Shown: positions 11,554 to 23,600, counted from the first letter of the stretch. The stretch is DNA of 64,000 nucleotides from Adiantum capillus-veneris (GCA_014529385.2 CM043960.1:121044043-121108042), one strand, 5' to 3'. The notes: generated by a model not told the origin, from the letters alone. Made by a program: numbers and translations.

Positions 11554-12646
11554 TTCAAAACCTTAGTTACTACTCCTCTTAGCATTTGAAAATTAGCACT
11601 TAAGTATCTACACCCACCGCTCGAATTGGTTAATTATAGAGAGTAGTGGAGAGGTTCTAACATAGCAGAATTTCCAAGGGATAGCTCCTTTTGGACTTAT
11701 TATGACTCAATAATTGTAAAGTTGTAGGCAATTCTAAAAAGACCCCATTATTAAGACCAAATCTCCCGAGGTGTGCACCATATCCCACATAGTGGCCTCA
11801 ACAAAACCGATAATAGATCCCAATCCCACTTACCCTAATATTAACAAAATCAACCATTGATAGGCTAGTTAAGGACCTCTCTTCTTAAGAAAGAAAAGAG
11901 AAACCAAATGCTGATACCAATGTAATGGAAATGGCCTATGAACTTTGAGAACATCGGAATTAAGAGAATTACAGTGAGCATTTTTGTGAGGTTACTTTGA
12001 GAACATAGAGGGTGAACTTAATTGACGGTAGCAACATAAACATAGTACTTAATTAACTTGGCATGAACAATACTTTTGCAAGAGAGAGTAAGAGAACATG
12101 ACAATAGTTGAGAATCGGATTTACTTGGAGCCGGTCCCCCCTCCAAAAGGCGTTTGTATTATAGATTCTCCCATCAAGAGAGACTTGGTACAATACAATC
12201 TTTGTGTTCCTTGTGACCTAGGTGATGCAATGAAGATGGAAAGCTTCATGCATCATGGCATAACATAAACTTTGCAAAAAGAATTAACTATCCCAAGCCT
12301 CAGTCCTAAGGCCTCAAACACCTTCGAAGGTGGAGAGAGCTAGCGGGGAATGAGGGTAGGGAAGAGGAAGAAGATCATCCGTAGGAGAAAGAAATAGTTC
12401 CTCACTTATCATCACTCTTCCTGCTTAGCATAGCATAATAGCATAGTAATGAAGGTGAAGAAAATGGCAAGCTTAAGCATTGAAGCGTGGCTCTTGGTTG
12501 GATTTGCATTCCATAGCCAAGAGTGTTGGTGTAAGCTCTCAACTTCTCAACCAGCTTGGAGATGGATCTCTCACACTTTTCACTTCACACAATGAGAGTG
12601 TGTGAGTGTGTGTGGGAGAGTATACTTCCTCTCATGCTTGGTCCAC

Positions 12647-12649
<3 letters not shown>

Positions 12650-12712
<63 letters not shown>
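12650..12712. repeat. (CT)n at the right end of the array
   Basis: CT run at which similarity to the left unit stops. Beyond it the sequence is unrelated to 7,439 onward. Confidence 0.95.
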
Positions 12713-12713
<1 letters not shown>

Positions 12714-12715
<2 letters not shown>

Positions 12716-13257
12716 ATTATTTAATTATATTATTTGGACATGTGTCCTCTTTTTCCTCTTTGAGAGAAAGAACTTAATAATTTATTTTTATGCATCTAAA
12801 TTCTCATTGGACCCCTTTAAAGCATATTCAATAGGATTCAAGCACATCATGAGGGCCACATGCAGAGAATCTTGAACATGTGTCTTTTATGCTTCTTAAG
12901 ATATTATGTTTGAATTGAACACTTCAAGCACCTGGTCATTTAATCATGTAAACCATTTATGCCACTTAGAGGTTATGTTTGAATTGAACACTTCAAGACC
13001 TTAGTCATTTAAGCATGAGAAGCACCTCAAGCTTGGGCAAAGTTCCCACAAACACTTTAAGCACTTTAGCTAGCAAGCACAACAAGCACATCATGCTTGG
13101 GTAGGATTCCTACCTCAAGGTCAGCCCTAGCTTGCCTAAGGTCAAAGAACTCTTTAACACTAACTTTTGGAGGTCTTTAATGAAGCTAACCCTAAGGTCT
13201 TTAAGCTCCAGTAGATAGCATTTCTCTTTAACAAACCATCTCTCATTTGGACTTCTT
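12714..13257. other. Intergenic, no gene seen
   Basis: AT-rich DNA. A short direct repeat beginning ATGTTTGAATTGAACACTTC occurs near 12,907 and 12,977. No coding or RNA gene recognised. Confidence 0.6.
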
Positions 13258-15175
13258 TTATCTTGGCTCTGACTGGCTTCCAACACCCAGTATGTGTACC
13301 AACCGACAAAGGCGAGGCCCAAAGCCCAGAGCTTCCATGACGACTTCTATATATGTCCATGTGATTCTGTCATAAGCCTTGTCCAGGTCCACCAACTGCA
13401 GCAAAATGCACTCCTGCTTTGTGACAGTTGCGTATTCGATGCCCACCATTGCTGCCAATATGTTATCATAAATGGACCTTCCTTTTGTGAACCCATGTTG
13501 ATGGGGAGGAATGATCTTGGTTAGTAAGGGGGCTAGTCTGAGGGCTACTACTTTAGCTATAATTTTGTAGGCCACCGACATCATCATTATAGGGCACCTA
13601 TGTCTTAGTTGAGAACAACAGATCTATTTTGGGATGGGTTTGATAGGCCCTCTCTTTACACTTACCTCCAACGACCCTTCGACCATGGATTCATTGGCCA
13701 ATCTTGTGATTGGGGCCTTCAGATCATCCCAAAATTCTCTATAGAATTCCATCGTCATCCATCCCAACCAAGGGACTTTTCCTTGCCAAGGGCTTGCAAT
13801 GCTAGTGAACATTCTTCTTTGGAGAATGCCCGTTCCAAGCAATTAGCTTCTGAGTGGGGAATTTTCTTCTTGACACTCTGTAGTAAGGTCCCTCTGGCTT
13901 CTTCCACTTCTTGGGACTGGATCTCTGGCCGTCCAATGATTTGACTAAGATAGCTCAACATCAGACCAGCCATCTCATCATGGTTATGAATTGTTATCCC
14001 TTTCTCATCATAGACCGAGCGGACGTGGCCCCGGCTCTTCTTGATTTTTATAGCCCTAAAAAACTGAGTTTGATTGGAGGCTTCAGGTTGAAGAAAAGTC
14101 TCCCTTGAGAGAAGCCTTGCCTTTCTGATATCTTCTAACTTCTCATTAGCAAGGTTAGATTTTGCTTCGAGCCATCGTTTGTGCTCCTCCTCAGTAGCAT
14201 GCCCGTTGGCTTTTATGGAGGTAAGCATCTGGACCTTCGCTGTAAGATGCAGAAGGTGTTCCTCCCTAGCTTTCTTGAACCGGGGCTCGAGGTTTTGATT
14301 GCTTTCTAGATGCTCCGAGCAAAGAGGTCCCACGCATTGTGTTTGTTGAGGTCGACATTTTTTTTGAGCTTACCCAGTGCTTTCTTGGTTAGATTCCTGA
14401 AGAGAGGATCTTTGAATAGGTGTGCCCCTGTTACTAATAGTTTTTTCCTACGTCTTGGGGTCTCCTCCTCCCCTTTATTCTTCTTAAACTGTATGTGCAG
14501 AGGAATGTGATCCGAAAGGCTTTTTGTTGGAACTACCTTCATCTCCATCAAGGACGGTATCCAGTCAGCTTGGTGTGAGCAATAGCATCTGTCCAGCCTT
14601 GAGGCAGTGCGGGCATATTGGAGGCTTGTGTAAGTGAAACCAGGCGTGCTATTCCATGGGCCGACTTCCCATAAGTCAATCATCGCCCACTTTTTGCAAA
14701 AATTTTGCCATTTAGACCTTTCCAAGCCTGCCACATACTGGAGGATCATGTTCTATCAATGCTCTTTTCTACCATATTGAAGTCGCCAACCAACAACCAG
14801 TCACCTTCAATAGGAGTATCTCTAAGATGCATCCACAATTTATCTCTTTCTTTTGCATTGCAAGGGTCATACACATTCACAACGGTGAAGGGATGCCCTT
14901 CCCATCTGATTCTAATCTCCAAGATTCTGCCTAATGGGTGGTTAAGAACCACCTTCGGCTCCAATTCTCTATCCGCAATGCTGAGGACGCCACTGAAACC
15001 ATACTTCCTTCTCCATAGAATACCAGTTTCTTTCCTAGCACCTGTTCTCTCTTGCTATGGGCATCTAAGTGGTGTTCTTGGATGGCCCAGCAGTTGACTG
15101 TCTTCTCCTTTTTTACTTCCTCCTAGAAAAGGGTACTCTTCTTACGGGTTTTCAACCCCTTTACGTTCCAAGATT
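13258..15175 (-). pseudogene. LINE ORF2: endonuclease and partial reverse transcriptase
   Basis: The protein would nick DNA and reverse-transcribe LINE RNA at the target. The endonuclease starts SWNVKGLKTRK (about 15,170) and shows EHHLDAHSK, VNVYDPC, DWLLVGDFNMVE (14,760-14,960), RLDRCY and SDHIPLHI (14,500-14,620). A linker follows, then the RT entry EECSLALQALGKEKSLGWDG (about 13,755-13,815), NESMVEGSL, AYKIIAKVVALRLAPLL, HQHGFTKGRSIYDNI and motif A as LVDLDKAYDRITW (about 13,350-13,390). The fingers/palm are lost after EALGFGPRLCRLV. A TAG near 15,123 and at least two frameshifts (about 14,964 and 13,610) break the frame. Confidence 0.78.
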
Positions 15176-16655
15176 GGATAGTGAGAGACTCCATCATTAA
15201 TGAGGGGTTCATAGGGATAGAGGAACAAATTCTTCAGCATCCGAATCATCCCCCCCCCCCCCCCCCCCCCCCCCTCCTTGGTCACAGGAGAATCCGGGGG
15301 TTCCAAGTTAGGGGATTTCTTTTCTTGCAGTGCTGCAAATGGATTGTGCATTGGGATAGTGAACCCCCCTCCTTTGGAAGGGGTGGAGGATGAATTAGAT
15401 CCTTTCACCTCAAGTGTTCTCATGACTTGGAGCACTTTGGATTCTCTTGCCACTGCCTTCACTCTTCTGGCTCTTTTCAGACCAGGGACTTGGACAGCCG
15501 TCACCGTTGTCACTGTCATAAATTTGGGGGTAGCAGCGGGAGTACTAATCCTATTATTATTGCCTGCACCTTCAGAAATTCTCTGTATGGGAATCAATTT
15601 CTCCACAATCTTGTCCTGCATCTTGATATCCATTTTGTCACATACCATACCTCCTTTATCCTTCATTGCATTTACCCCTTTGTTTTACTGCCTCCTTACT
15701 TCTCCAGCTCTTCCACCGGGGAATCCATTTTACTGGGTGCCTATGTTGCCGAAGCTACAATATCATTAAAATTCAAGGGGTAGTCCTTGGCGAAGTGTCC
15801 AAAGTTGTTCGTTCAAAACATGCCCCAAAGTATGTTCTAAAGTTTAGCGGAATAGTAACTAGCCCTGCTCTGACATTGATAACCATGCTCTTAGGTCGCG
15901 TTTTAGACACATCCCAGCCTATACAAACCCTGTTTGAGGTTCTGTCAAACCCTCTCTTGCTAGGTATAAAAAAAGGAGTGCCCAATTGGCTAGCAAGCAT
16001 CCTGAGATTTTTCCACAGCCAACTAGGTAGACCCACAAGCTCAACCTAGACCAGATGAAACCCTTGTAAAGATTCAGCTGAGTTGAACAGTGGCTCCCAA
16101 GGCACCACACAAACTGTAGTCCTATTAAAGACTAGGGGCCCTTTGTCAAGGATCTTTTCCACATCGGAAGCTTCTTTGAATCTCACTGAACAGAATCCTT
16201 TAGCTAGGTAAAAAGTACTTTCAACTGCTCCTCCATGGGCAAGAATTTGAGGCCCTTGAAGCCATTCCATCATCTCAAACTTGTTCGGGATTCTTCCATT
16301 GAACCCAAATACAAGCGTTAGCTTAGCTTGCCTGGCTAACTGTTGTTTGATAATTGTTGGTGGTATTGCTACAGTAATAGCCTTGGCAACCTCCACCTGC
16401 TGGGGCAAAGACTTTTTTAAAGCGAAAAATACCCAATCTGCCAATCCATCTTCCACCAGCCCACTGTAATATGCTTGGGAGATGGTTCTTTTGTTGTTGT
16501 TAGGGCCGGATTCAATCATTTTTTTGACTTCCTTAAGCTCTTGTTGAAGTATAGCTCTTGTATTCTACAGTTTTTTTATATCTCCTTCACTCGACAACCC
16601 TTCTGCTGAGCCTTTTCCACAATCCTTAGAGTTAGGCTGCAAGGTTTCATCCTAA
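15142..16655 (-). pseudogene. LINE ORF1 (DUF4283-like nucleic-acid-binding protein)
   Basis: Plant LINE ORF1 proteins coat the element RNA. The N-terminal part (16,519-16,046) has the DUF4283-like pattern KLTLVFGFNGRIPNKFEMM, FYLAKGFCSVRF and VVPWEPLFN. After one TAG (about 16,045) it continues as VELVGLPSWLWK and a segment ending near 15,773. The C-terminal part (15,666-15,142) is Lys/Ser-rich and contains a polyglycine stretch made by the C25 run at 15,250-15,274. A frameshift lies between 15,773 and 15,666, and another stop near 16,565. The end overlaps the start of the endonuclease in another frame. Confidence 0.7.
15250..15274. repeat. Poly(C) tract of 25 bases
   Basis: Lies inside LINE ORF1 and reads as polyglycine on the coding strand. 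Probably a secondary expansion of a short G run. Confidence 0.9.
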
Positions 16656-17116
16656 AGTAATAGAAAGGTTTTTCCTTTTTGTGAGATAGGGGAGACCTAA
16701 TTGTGAGTTTAGCAAAAAAACAAGTGAAAGGGTCACGGTGGCTTTCTCAAACAATAAGAAAATGATAAAATCATTAGGTTGAGTTTAACTAGAATTATAT
16801 AAGGTAAAGCATTGTTCAAGAATATCGCTTTTATTAAGGGACTGAGTTTCCTCCTTGCAAGGAAGTAAACTAGGAAAAATAGTCGAATTTTTGAATTTGC
16901 AAGATTTTTGAACTAAGTTCTCACATATTTCACAACTTTTTCTTCCCTTTACCATGGTTTGCTCATTTTGTGTGTGTGTGTGTGTGTGTGTGCGTGTGTG
17001 CGTGTGTGCATGTGTATGTGTATGTGTAAAAGAAATAAATATATGTATGTGTGCATGTATGTATATGTATAGAATTTACTAGAATTATGCAAGGTGAAGC
17101 TTCACTTTAGCATTCT
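16656..17116. repeat. Spacer with (TG)n
   Basis: Between two LINE pieces. Contains (TG)n with CG and CA interruptions at about 16,969-17,028 and an AT/GT-rich continuation to 17,070. No gene seen. Confidence 0.7.
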
Positions 17117-17886
17117 TTTTTTTATAGCAAAACCCACAAATGTGAGTGAATTATATTCAATAGCCCAAAAAATTACAAGGTCTTGTCATGCTCATGTTAA
17201 GCCATGACAACATCCACGGACCATAATTACATCGGCTATCAAGGCAGCCACCCCTACCAACCTGCCCCCTCATCCTTGATACACAAGGTCCATAATCTTG
17301 TCATTCTAAGATCTTTTATTTACCGATGGCCAAGATTTTCCCCCATCCCAGGCATTCCATCTGCTGACAACAAGGCACAAGTAGTCCTAGACCAATCTTC
17401 TGAGTGATGCTTGCGCCCAAGTGTCCATATTAGCACTTTGCTTTCTTGTATAATTTCTGTGAAGCTTGCCACCTCAAAACCTCCTTCAAAAACACGGCGG
17501 TTCCTTGTCTGCCATACATTATGTAAGAAGAAGTATCTGACGATCTGAGTGCTGACGAGGAGTGCAGGACTACTTGAATTCTTATCTCCAAGGAATAGGT
17601 CAGTCTTGAAAAAACTAATTTTCCATGTTCTTTGGACCCACTTGCATATTTTCCCTGTGAGGCCTTTGATAGCTGGGCAGTCCATAAATAGGTGGGCCAG
17701 ATCTTCACTAACAAACCTGCACCCCAAGCATCGATCTGACCCAATCCCTCTCTCCTAAATCTTCACCCCCGTCGGTAGAGCACTCCAAATAACCTTCCAT
17801 AAGAAAACCTTTGTGTGCTGTGGAACCTTTGGCTTCCATATGTTCTCCATTACATGCTCCAACCTTTCCCAACATTTTTTTAAAAA
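17117..17886 (-). mobile_element. 5'-truncated LINE 3' end (zf-RVT and poly(A))
   Basis: On the minus strand a zf-RVT domain (the zinc-binding tail of plant LINE ORF2) is recognisable: WERLEHVMENIWKPKVPQH, KVFLWKVIWSALP, then a TAG at about 17,755, CLGCRFVSEDLAHLFMDCP and a C-terminal Trp/Arg-rich part to about 17,320. A ~200-base 3' UTR ends in A8 (T run about 17,126-17,133). The piece is close to the plus-strand copy at 28.7-29.8 kb. The 5' truncation and A tail are classic LINE insertion marks. Confidence 0.75.
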
Positions 17887-18718
17887 ATAGAATGCAAGTG
17901 AAGTCAAGCCATGTAAGGATGTGAGATGAAAGGTGAAATAGAAAGATTCATTTAATGTTTTAAAATGGAAATAAAATTTAAGGTAAGTCTCCATCATTCC
18001 ATCATGGCACTAAAAACAATGAAAGTATGCCTAACCCAACTCAACACTAAGGCTTCTTTTAGAAAGCCAAAAAATGGATGGGCATCTTTTTTTTGGGCCC
18101 TATTCACAACCGTGTGAGTGGGTGTATTATATTCTCCATAAAGATTTATACACAAGTACCCTCAAGCTTGCATCAATCAACAACCATGTGAGTGGGTGTA
18201 ATATATTCTCCATAAAATTTATCTATAAATTTATCTAAAATTTATCTACAGAAATCTCTTGTACTTGACCATATCGCATAAAAAAATATCTTTCATAGAT
18301 ATTAAAATCTTTTGCAATTGACCATGTCGCATTAAAAAATCTCTTCTTATCCTCTCTCTCTCTCTCGGGTTTTTTCTTGGGGTTTAGACTAGCTACCGGC
18401 TGTACTCGGACTTCCCGAACCATTTTTTCCCAATTTCTCCTATTAGTCCTATAAAAATCATTAGGTGCCCCCCCCCATACATTTAGTAAAGGTGTGACCA
18501 TATTTAATTGAGTGCCCCTAGATTGGCGGTCGTCATGGCTAAAAATTAAACTTTGTCTAAGAACTTTAAAAAATTGTATTTGGAAAATTTTAGAAACAAT
18601 TGACTATATTTGATGAGTTTGCCACTTACTTTGTCCAACTTTTGCTCCTTCCAACTTAAATATGAAATTTTATACGTGGGATTGCACCAAACCTAATTAA
18701 CGTGCATAATAGTATTTG

Positions 18719-18719
<1 letters not shown>
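17887..18719. other. Intergenic with short direct repeats
   Basis: No gene recognised. GAGTGGGTGTATTATATTCT occurs at about 18,116 and, with one change, at 18,192. TTGACCATATCGCAT and TTGACCATGTCGCAT are 50 bases apart near 18,270-18,330. The minus-strand ORF at 18,235-18,501 spans these repeats and has no recognisable domain. Confidence 0.55.

Positions 18720-18786
<67 letters not shown>
18720..18786. repeat. (CT)n microsatellite
   Basis: Uninterrupted CT run. Confidence 0.95.
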
Positions 18787-18788
<2 letters not shown>

Positions 18789-19049
18789 CGCTTTCATTTT
18801 TTAACACTTGCATACCACATAGGAATTGTTTTTGTGATGCCTAATAATCCTGTGTTTGTGTTACTGGCACACTCATTGGCATTAAAGCTTCGTCTCACAA
18901 CCATTTTCAATGCAGCCTATATATTCAATGGATGTCCCTTAAAGACCTTTACATAAGGACTATAGGCTTGATCGAGGAAAGTTCTAGAAAGTGTGAAATG
19001 TATGTGGATAGTGGGAAACTTGTGGGGAGGTCAGTCTTCCTTGCTATGT

Positions 19050-21173
19050 TGTCGCAGCACGGGGTGAAAGACGAGGTTCTACCTACATTTTCAAGGTGTT
19101 GCCAAACTGATGATTTGGGGCTAGTTTCTGCCATGATATCAGGAGATGATTGGAATGTATGCATTATGTGGGTTTTGTAGATCAAAAGTGCCTCAAAGTG
19201 AGCCAATTGGGCTGACAGGTGAAGGTTGAACGAAGGGTTGGTTCTTTGCTTAAACATGTAGAGCTTGAAGTGTTGAGTAAGCAAGTCTAGGCGGCTTGTC
19301 AAACAGAGCTACGGAGCCCAAGATATTGAAGTATGAATGTACAGTGCATTGCAAATTCTTGTCGGGCAGGGCAGCCAGGACAGGTTTCCCAAGAGGATGT
19401 TGGTGTATAGACCCATAGTGCTTGATTTAGGGATTGTTGGTCTTTTTAAATCGGCAATCTGAGTTTCGGATGTCAAGTTATTAGCAGTCAAAGTTTTGCC
19501 AGGGGCCAAGTTTGTGTTAGTTTGCCCTCTTTGGAAAGTGTGCCTACAAAGGTTTTTGGAACTTGGTGTAGTCTGCAGGGGTAGTCCACAGCGTATGAAG
19601 CTAGTAGGAAGAAACAACATATTAATCAGAGCTTGGAGCGCCCAGTTATGGCTTGTCAAAGTTTGAGCAGTTACTCGAGGGAAGGTTGCAGATGATTTGC
19701 AAGTTTTTGATCAGTTCGGTTGGGGGGGCAGACAAAGTCCAAGGGCAGTGGAGTTTGCACTGATCAAGGTCTAGGTTGAAGGCTTTTGGGTGGAAATTGG
19801 CCTTGTGAGTAGCCACTGGCAAAGCTTCAATCTGAGGGGAAAAACAAAAAGAAACAGAAATTTTAGAGGCCTTGAGGCCTCTGGAAAATTAAAGGCACAG
19901 GAGCTGCCACGTGGCTTTTGATTAGGCCCATATGTGCAGTGAAAGGTGGATGCGAAAGGCTTTATAGCCTCAGATGTGCACTCTCATTGGGTATCCAGTT
20001 GGGGTGAAGGTTTGGCTCGCACTGTGGCTATGGAGGGGGCACCGGGTGGTGCTGCGTCAGCTTGTACAGGCGGCGCCTCGCACTTGTTTTGGTCGAAGGC
20101 GATGACGGAGGCAGCACGTCGCTGGCTAGTGGGCGACGGCTGGCAGAACCGGTTGCTCGTATAGTTGATGATGTGGCACCCTATAACGGTTGTTCACGTG
20201 CCGCTGGCCCCCCATCTTGTGAAGTGTAAAAACACACCCCCCCCCCCCCTCCAATAGCGAGGTCGCTATTGCTTGCTTAGGGGAGGGGTCCTTGGCAGAT
20301 GACAAAAGAGAGGGAAAGAGAGTCCCAAAGCCAACCAAGGGGGGGCAATCCCATGGCAATAGAGAGAGAGACAGCAGCCATCCGAGGAGGTATCCCATAG
20401 CAATAAGATAGAGGGCCACAAATGCCAGTAAAGGGAAAAAGAGAGAGGCAGGAGGAAGCGGTTCAAAGGCCAAGAAGAGAAAGCCGGGCGGCCGGGTTGG
20501 GCGGACAAATGACCAAAATGTGTGCACCATGCAAGGAGTTACTAAAAGTGAAGTGAGCCAAATGCAAGGAATGCAAAGGAAATTCCAAAAGGAGCTCAAA
20601 GAGAAGTGCACGAGCAAAAGAAGCTCCAGTTTTTTTTCTATTTTGGGAGAGTTAGACCTCTATAAAAGGGGTATTTTCCACTAAACAAGGGTTCGGATGG
20701 TTCTTTTGGGAAGGGTCAGTTTTCAAGCATTCTTGGGAGAGATTTTGGGGGAACCTGCTGGAGCAGTAGGGAGTTGTTCTGCTTGAGAGCAATTGGAGAA
20801 GCCAGAGCACAAGGATGCGGGATGGTGGGACAGCTTGGGGAAGAATTTTGAGGCGAGGGTTGCAATTTGAAAGCCATACCAAGCGGGCGTATGCAACTGG
20901 ATTGAAAAAGAGTTGTTAAAAATCTTACAGTGTATCTGATGTACCGCAACTCTTGAGTTTGGAAGCTTTGTTTCTTCATTGTATGTATAAATATTGCTCT
21001 TATTTGCAGTCTTCTCTCTCGACTCTCTTGAATCTTTAGTATTATGTGTAGTAAACTATTACTTACATCTATCTGCACTCTATTATCCTAATTTGAACAC
21101 CTGCTAAGCTCTTGTCTACAACTAGAGGCCTGTTGCTTTCCCAATCAACCCTGGAGAACCGCACACTCCGACA
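19050..21173 (+). repeat. 5' LTR of the long-LTR element
   Basis: Starts TGTCGCAGCACGGGG and ends CA before the primer site. About 2.12 kb, versus 1.68 kb for the 3' LTR, which lacks roughly 20,445-20,926. It contains a TATA-like promoter at 20,661 and a C13 run (20,237-20,249). The exact first base rests on the ATGT flank match. An earlier TG at 19,042 is possible. Confidence 0.6.
20661..20669 (+). promoter_or_regulatory. LTR promoter, TATA box
   Basis: CTATAAAAGGGG within the 5' LTR, about 500 bases before the LTR end, is in the position expected for a U3 promoter. The corresponding segment is missing from the 3' LTR. Confidence 0.45.
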
Positions 21174-21175
21174 AT

Positions 21176-21191
21176 TTGGTGAACCCGACGC
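21176..21191 (+). other. Primer-binding site of the long-LTR element
   Basis: TTGGTGAACCCGACG starts two bases after the LTR end (CA at 21,173). It resembles the TGGTGACCCCGACG primer sites of plant gypsy-type elements, with one mismatch. Confidence 0.5.
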
Positions 21192-21482
21192 GAAATTGAC
21201 CGGGGTAGAAGGAGCTAGACATTGTGACAAGCTAGGTGAAAGAGATGCAACAAATTATAGGGATAATGATGGTTGTTTTGCAGCAACAGTATACAAATCA
21301 AAGTGCAATTTATGCACCAAAATTCTGGTACCGGTTTAAAAATTGAGAACTGGGAAATGCAGCAGTGTGCAAAAGGTGAACTAGGTGGATTTCCATAGCA
21401 GAGCAAATTTGAAAATTTTCAAGTATTAAAGTCAGCAATAGCAAAAAGGGAATTTAAAGAGGCAGAAAGCTGGAAGCGAGAG

Positions 21483-22885
21483 ATGGTGGGGCAATTGGCA
21501 CTTGAAAATGCCAAATGCTCGGTTTTTGAGCAACAGGGAATTTCTGATGGCTATGATTTGGCAGGTTACTTGCAGTGCTATGAAGAGGAACTAGAGCTGC
21601 ATGGGGTGCCAAACAAGAATCGGATTCTAAAGTTTGACAGGTTTGTGATTCCACATTTTATTGAGTGCATCCATGAGCTTTAGCAACAACATCTGCATAG
21701 TTGGAGCAAGTTTCAAGCTGCCGTTATCTGTGAAAGATGGGATCCAAGCATGTATGAAGATGATGAGAATTGTGAAATGCGCCTATTTATGTGGAGGTTG
21801 AAGATGATGAAGAAGTTGTTCTGGCAGTCTATGCAAAGCTGGGGATTGAAGATTTCATGATGAAGGTTGAAGCTGAAGACTTACAAGGTCGAGAAAGGCA
21901 TGAAGATTCACATGTGTCTACACATGAGGGATTACAGGGTGTAGTTGTGCATGAGCATCTACAGGGTTTGGATACACTGGATTTTGAGGGCCTGAATGTT
22001 CAAGCAAATGTGTTTGAAGCTCCGCAAGGTGATGACTTAGAGGGGGTGCATACACCTTCTTTATCAAGCTTTGGTGATGCAGGGGACACAATGTGGCAGA
22101 TTGATCCCCAATTTGATAGTGCGTATTCAAAGGGGATGCATGATCAAGTGCAATCTCTTGGGGTTGCCTATGCTTGGGATTTTCATTGTGCTAATCATAT
22201 GGATCGGGTGGTAGATGCTATTTTCCGTGATCATGCTGAGCTTTGTGCTACATAATTTTAAAGATATTTGGATGATGAAGAGAGGATTCAAGATCAGTCT
22301 ATAGCAAGTATGGCTAGTGTTGTACATGCCATATGTGAAAAGCCTAGTTTGCTACCTGAGATGTGCAGGGTAAAGAATTCTTCTGAAGCGGTGGACCCAG
22401 AACTTATGCGTTTATTATGAAGCCTTGGAAGGATTCTCAGTTATGGATGCTAAGGGTTCTAAGCAACCTAATTTTGTGCATAATCCAGTTTATGCAGATG
22501 CAACCGTTGAGGACCTTATGCAATTGCTGGTGATGAGGTTCTACTAGATTTTGGCTATGTACCAAACAGGGAATCTTTTCTTGATGATTCTTAAGAACCA
22601 CATGAAGGGAGTTTCTCCAGGGCACTCACAGGCTCGGATGAGCAGGACCAAACTTTTATTTCTCAAGGGGATGAAGCTGCATTACCAATGCTTTTACCTG
22701 TAATTGATGATCAACCATTGGCAGAGCATGCTGAACAAGGGATATGGAAATATCTAATGATGCCTAATGCTTTATGGGATTTGGTGTTACCCTATGATAT
22801 AGGGGAATTTTTGCTAGCTTTTGATCCAAGCGGAGAGGTTTATATGCATGGTCCAAGCCAATTGATGGATATGCCATTTGATTAA
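21483..22885 (+). pseudogene. Internal region ORFs: gag-like remnant and acidic ORF
   Basis: The first frame (21,483-21,683, on past a TAG to about 21,780) contains CYEEELELHGVPNKNRILKF and continues as WSKFQAAVICERWDP. This is a helical pattern like the N-terminal gag of gypsy elements, but too short to be sure. A frameshift leads to 21,791-22,255, a Glu/Asp-rich segment. A further broken stretch (22,260-22,885) ends MHGPSQLMDMPFD. I cannot assign a function. There is no protease, RT or integrase motif. The same frame resumes on the far side of the nested Copia (25,265-25,381), so the two sides form one interrupted ORF. Confidence 0.4.
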
Positions 22886-22935
22886 GGTGGAGCTGGAGCT
22901 ATTCGTGACTTGGAGAGGTTGACTTCTATGCCATA

Positions 22936-23096
22936 TGTTAGGTTCTTCAAGCCCAGTACTGTCCATGGGAAATACCTCCTAAAGGCATGCAAAGCACTTC
23001 TAGTTTGCATGGCCTAAGTTATATATGTTGTAAGGTTTTTAGAAAGAAAACATCAATAAAAAATCATGTTTCTTTTCTCTGGCTTACTGTACCGAA

Positions 23097-23144
<48 letters not shown>

Positions 23145-23173
23145 CTTCACCTCGCCTTGCTCACAGCCCAACA
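22936..23173 (+). repeat. 5' LTR of the gag-only Copia
   Basis: 238 bases, including (CT)n at 23,099-23,141. The 3' LTR carries the same microsatellite at three times the length and a ~38-base segment absent here. Confidence 0.88.
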
Positions 23174-23174
23174 C

Positions 23175-23187
23175 TTGGTATCAGAGC
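23175..23187 (+). other. Primer-binding site (initiator Met tRNA)
   Basis: TTGGTATCAGAGC just after the 5' LTR, the usual plant Copia primer site. Confidence 0.85.
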
Positions 23188-23600
23188 TCCTTGGGTTCAT
23201 GCTCAGGGCGGCACACAGGAAGCCTTGAATTGGCGGGATTTTTTGAAACGCTACAGAGTCCAGGAGGCTCGATATCAGATCATCGACCCTCATGCAAGTA
23301 AAGCCCACAAGGGAAATTGGTGACGACCCAGACAAGGTCGAAGCTTTTGAAGCTTGCATGACCTGCGTAATCACTCGGTGTTCCAGAGAGCCAACCACCT
23401 ACTGCAGCACGTTATTTCACTTAAGTTTTGATTAAAATTTTCCTATTGAAGCTAAGGTTCACACAGAAGGAGGCCAATTACACTCTCAAGACACGCCGTC
23501 CATGCTCGGCGGATCAGTAGCCTATTGACTCATAAATACTTGAAGGCACGGTTCAAACACAGTCAATTGCGATTTTGAAGGCATTTTCACAAGGTCAAAA

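Larger units (their letters stand above)
1..12713 (-). mobile_element. Tandem array of a gag-only LTR retroelement (two units)
   Basis: Bases 1-7,434 and 7,679-12,713 are the same sequence at an offset of about 7.68 kb, apart from small indels and a 2.27-kb insertion in the left copy. Read on the minus strand, each unit has a leader, a gag region, a purine-rich tract, an LTR (TG...CA) and a primer-binding site of the TTGGCGCC type known from plant Ty3/gypsy elements. The LTR at 9,253-9,860 serves as 3' LTR of the right unit and 5' LTR of the left unit. No protease, RT, RNase H or integrase is visible between the LTRs, so this fits a non-autonomous TR-GAG-like element. The tandem layout with a shared LTR is what unequal recombination between LTRs produces (inference). 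Confidence 0.7.
13258..16655 (-). mobile_element. Non-LTR retrotransposon (LINE), 3'-truncated within RT
   Basis: Minus-strand plant LINE with ORF1, apurinic-type endonuclease and the N-terminal half of RT in the expected order. Similarity stops at about 13,270, before the YADD/FADD catalytic box. This is unusual, because LINEs normally lose their 5' end. A 3' fragment of a LINE lies next to it at 17.1-17.9 kb. All ORFs carry stops or frameshifts. Confidence 0.8.

Noticed and set aside
18949-19302. Minus-strand ORF of 117 codons spanning the LTR start
   Set aside because: It crosses the inferred element boundary at 19,050, so it joins unrelated sequence. The left part alone is too short to judge.
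20126-20617. Minus-strand hydrophobic ORF of 163 codons
   Set aside because: It lies inside a 5' LTR and is not preserved in the matching 3' LTR. The Leu/Phe richness comes from a purine-rich plus strand.
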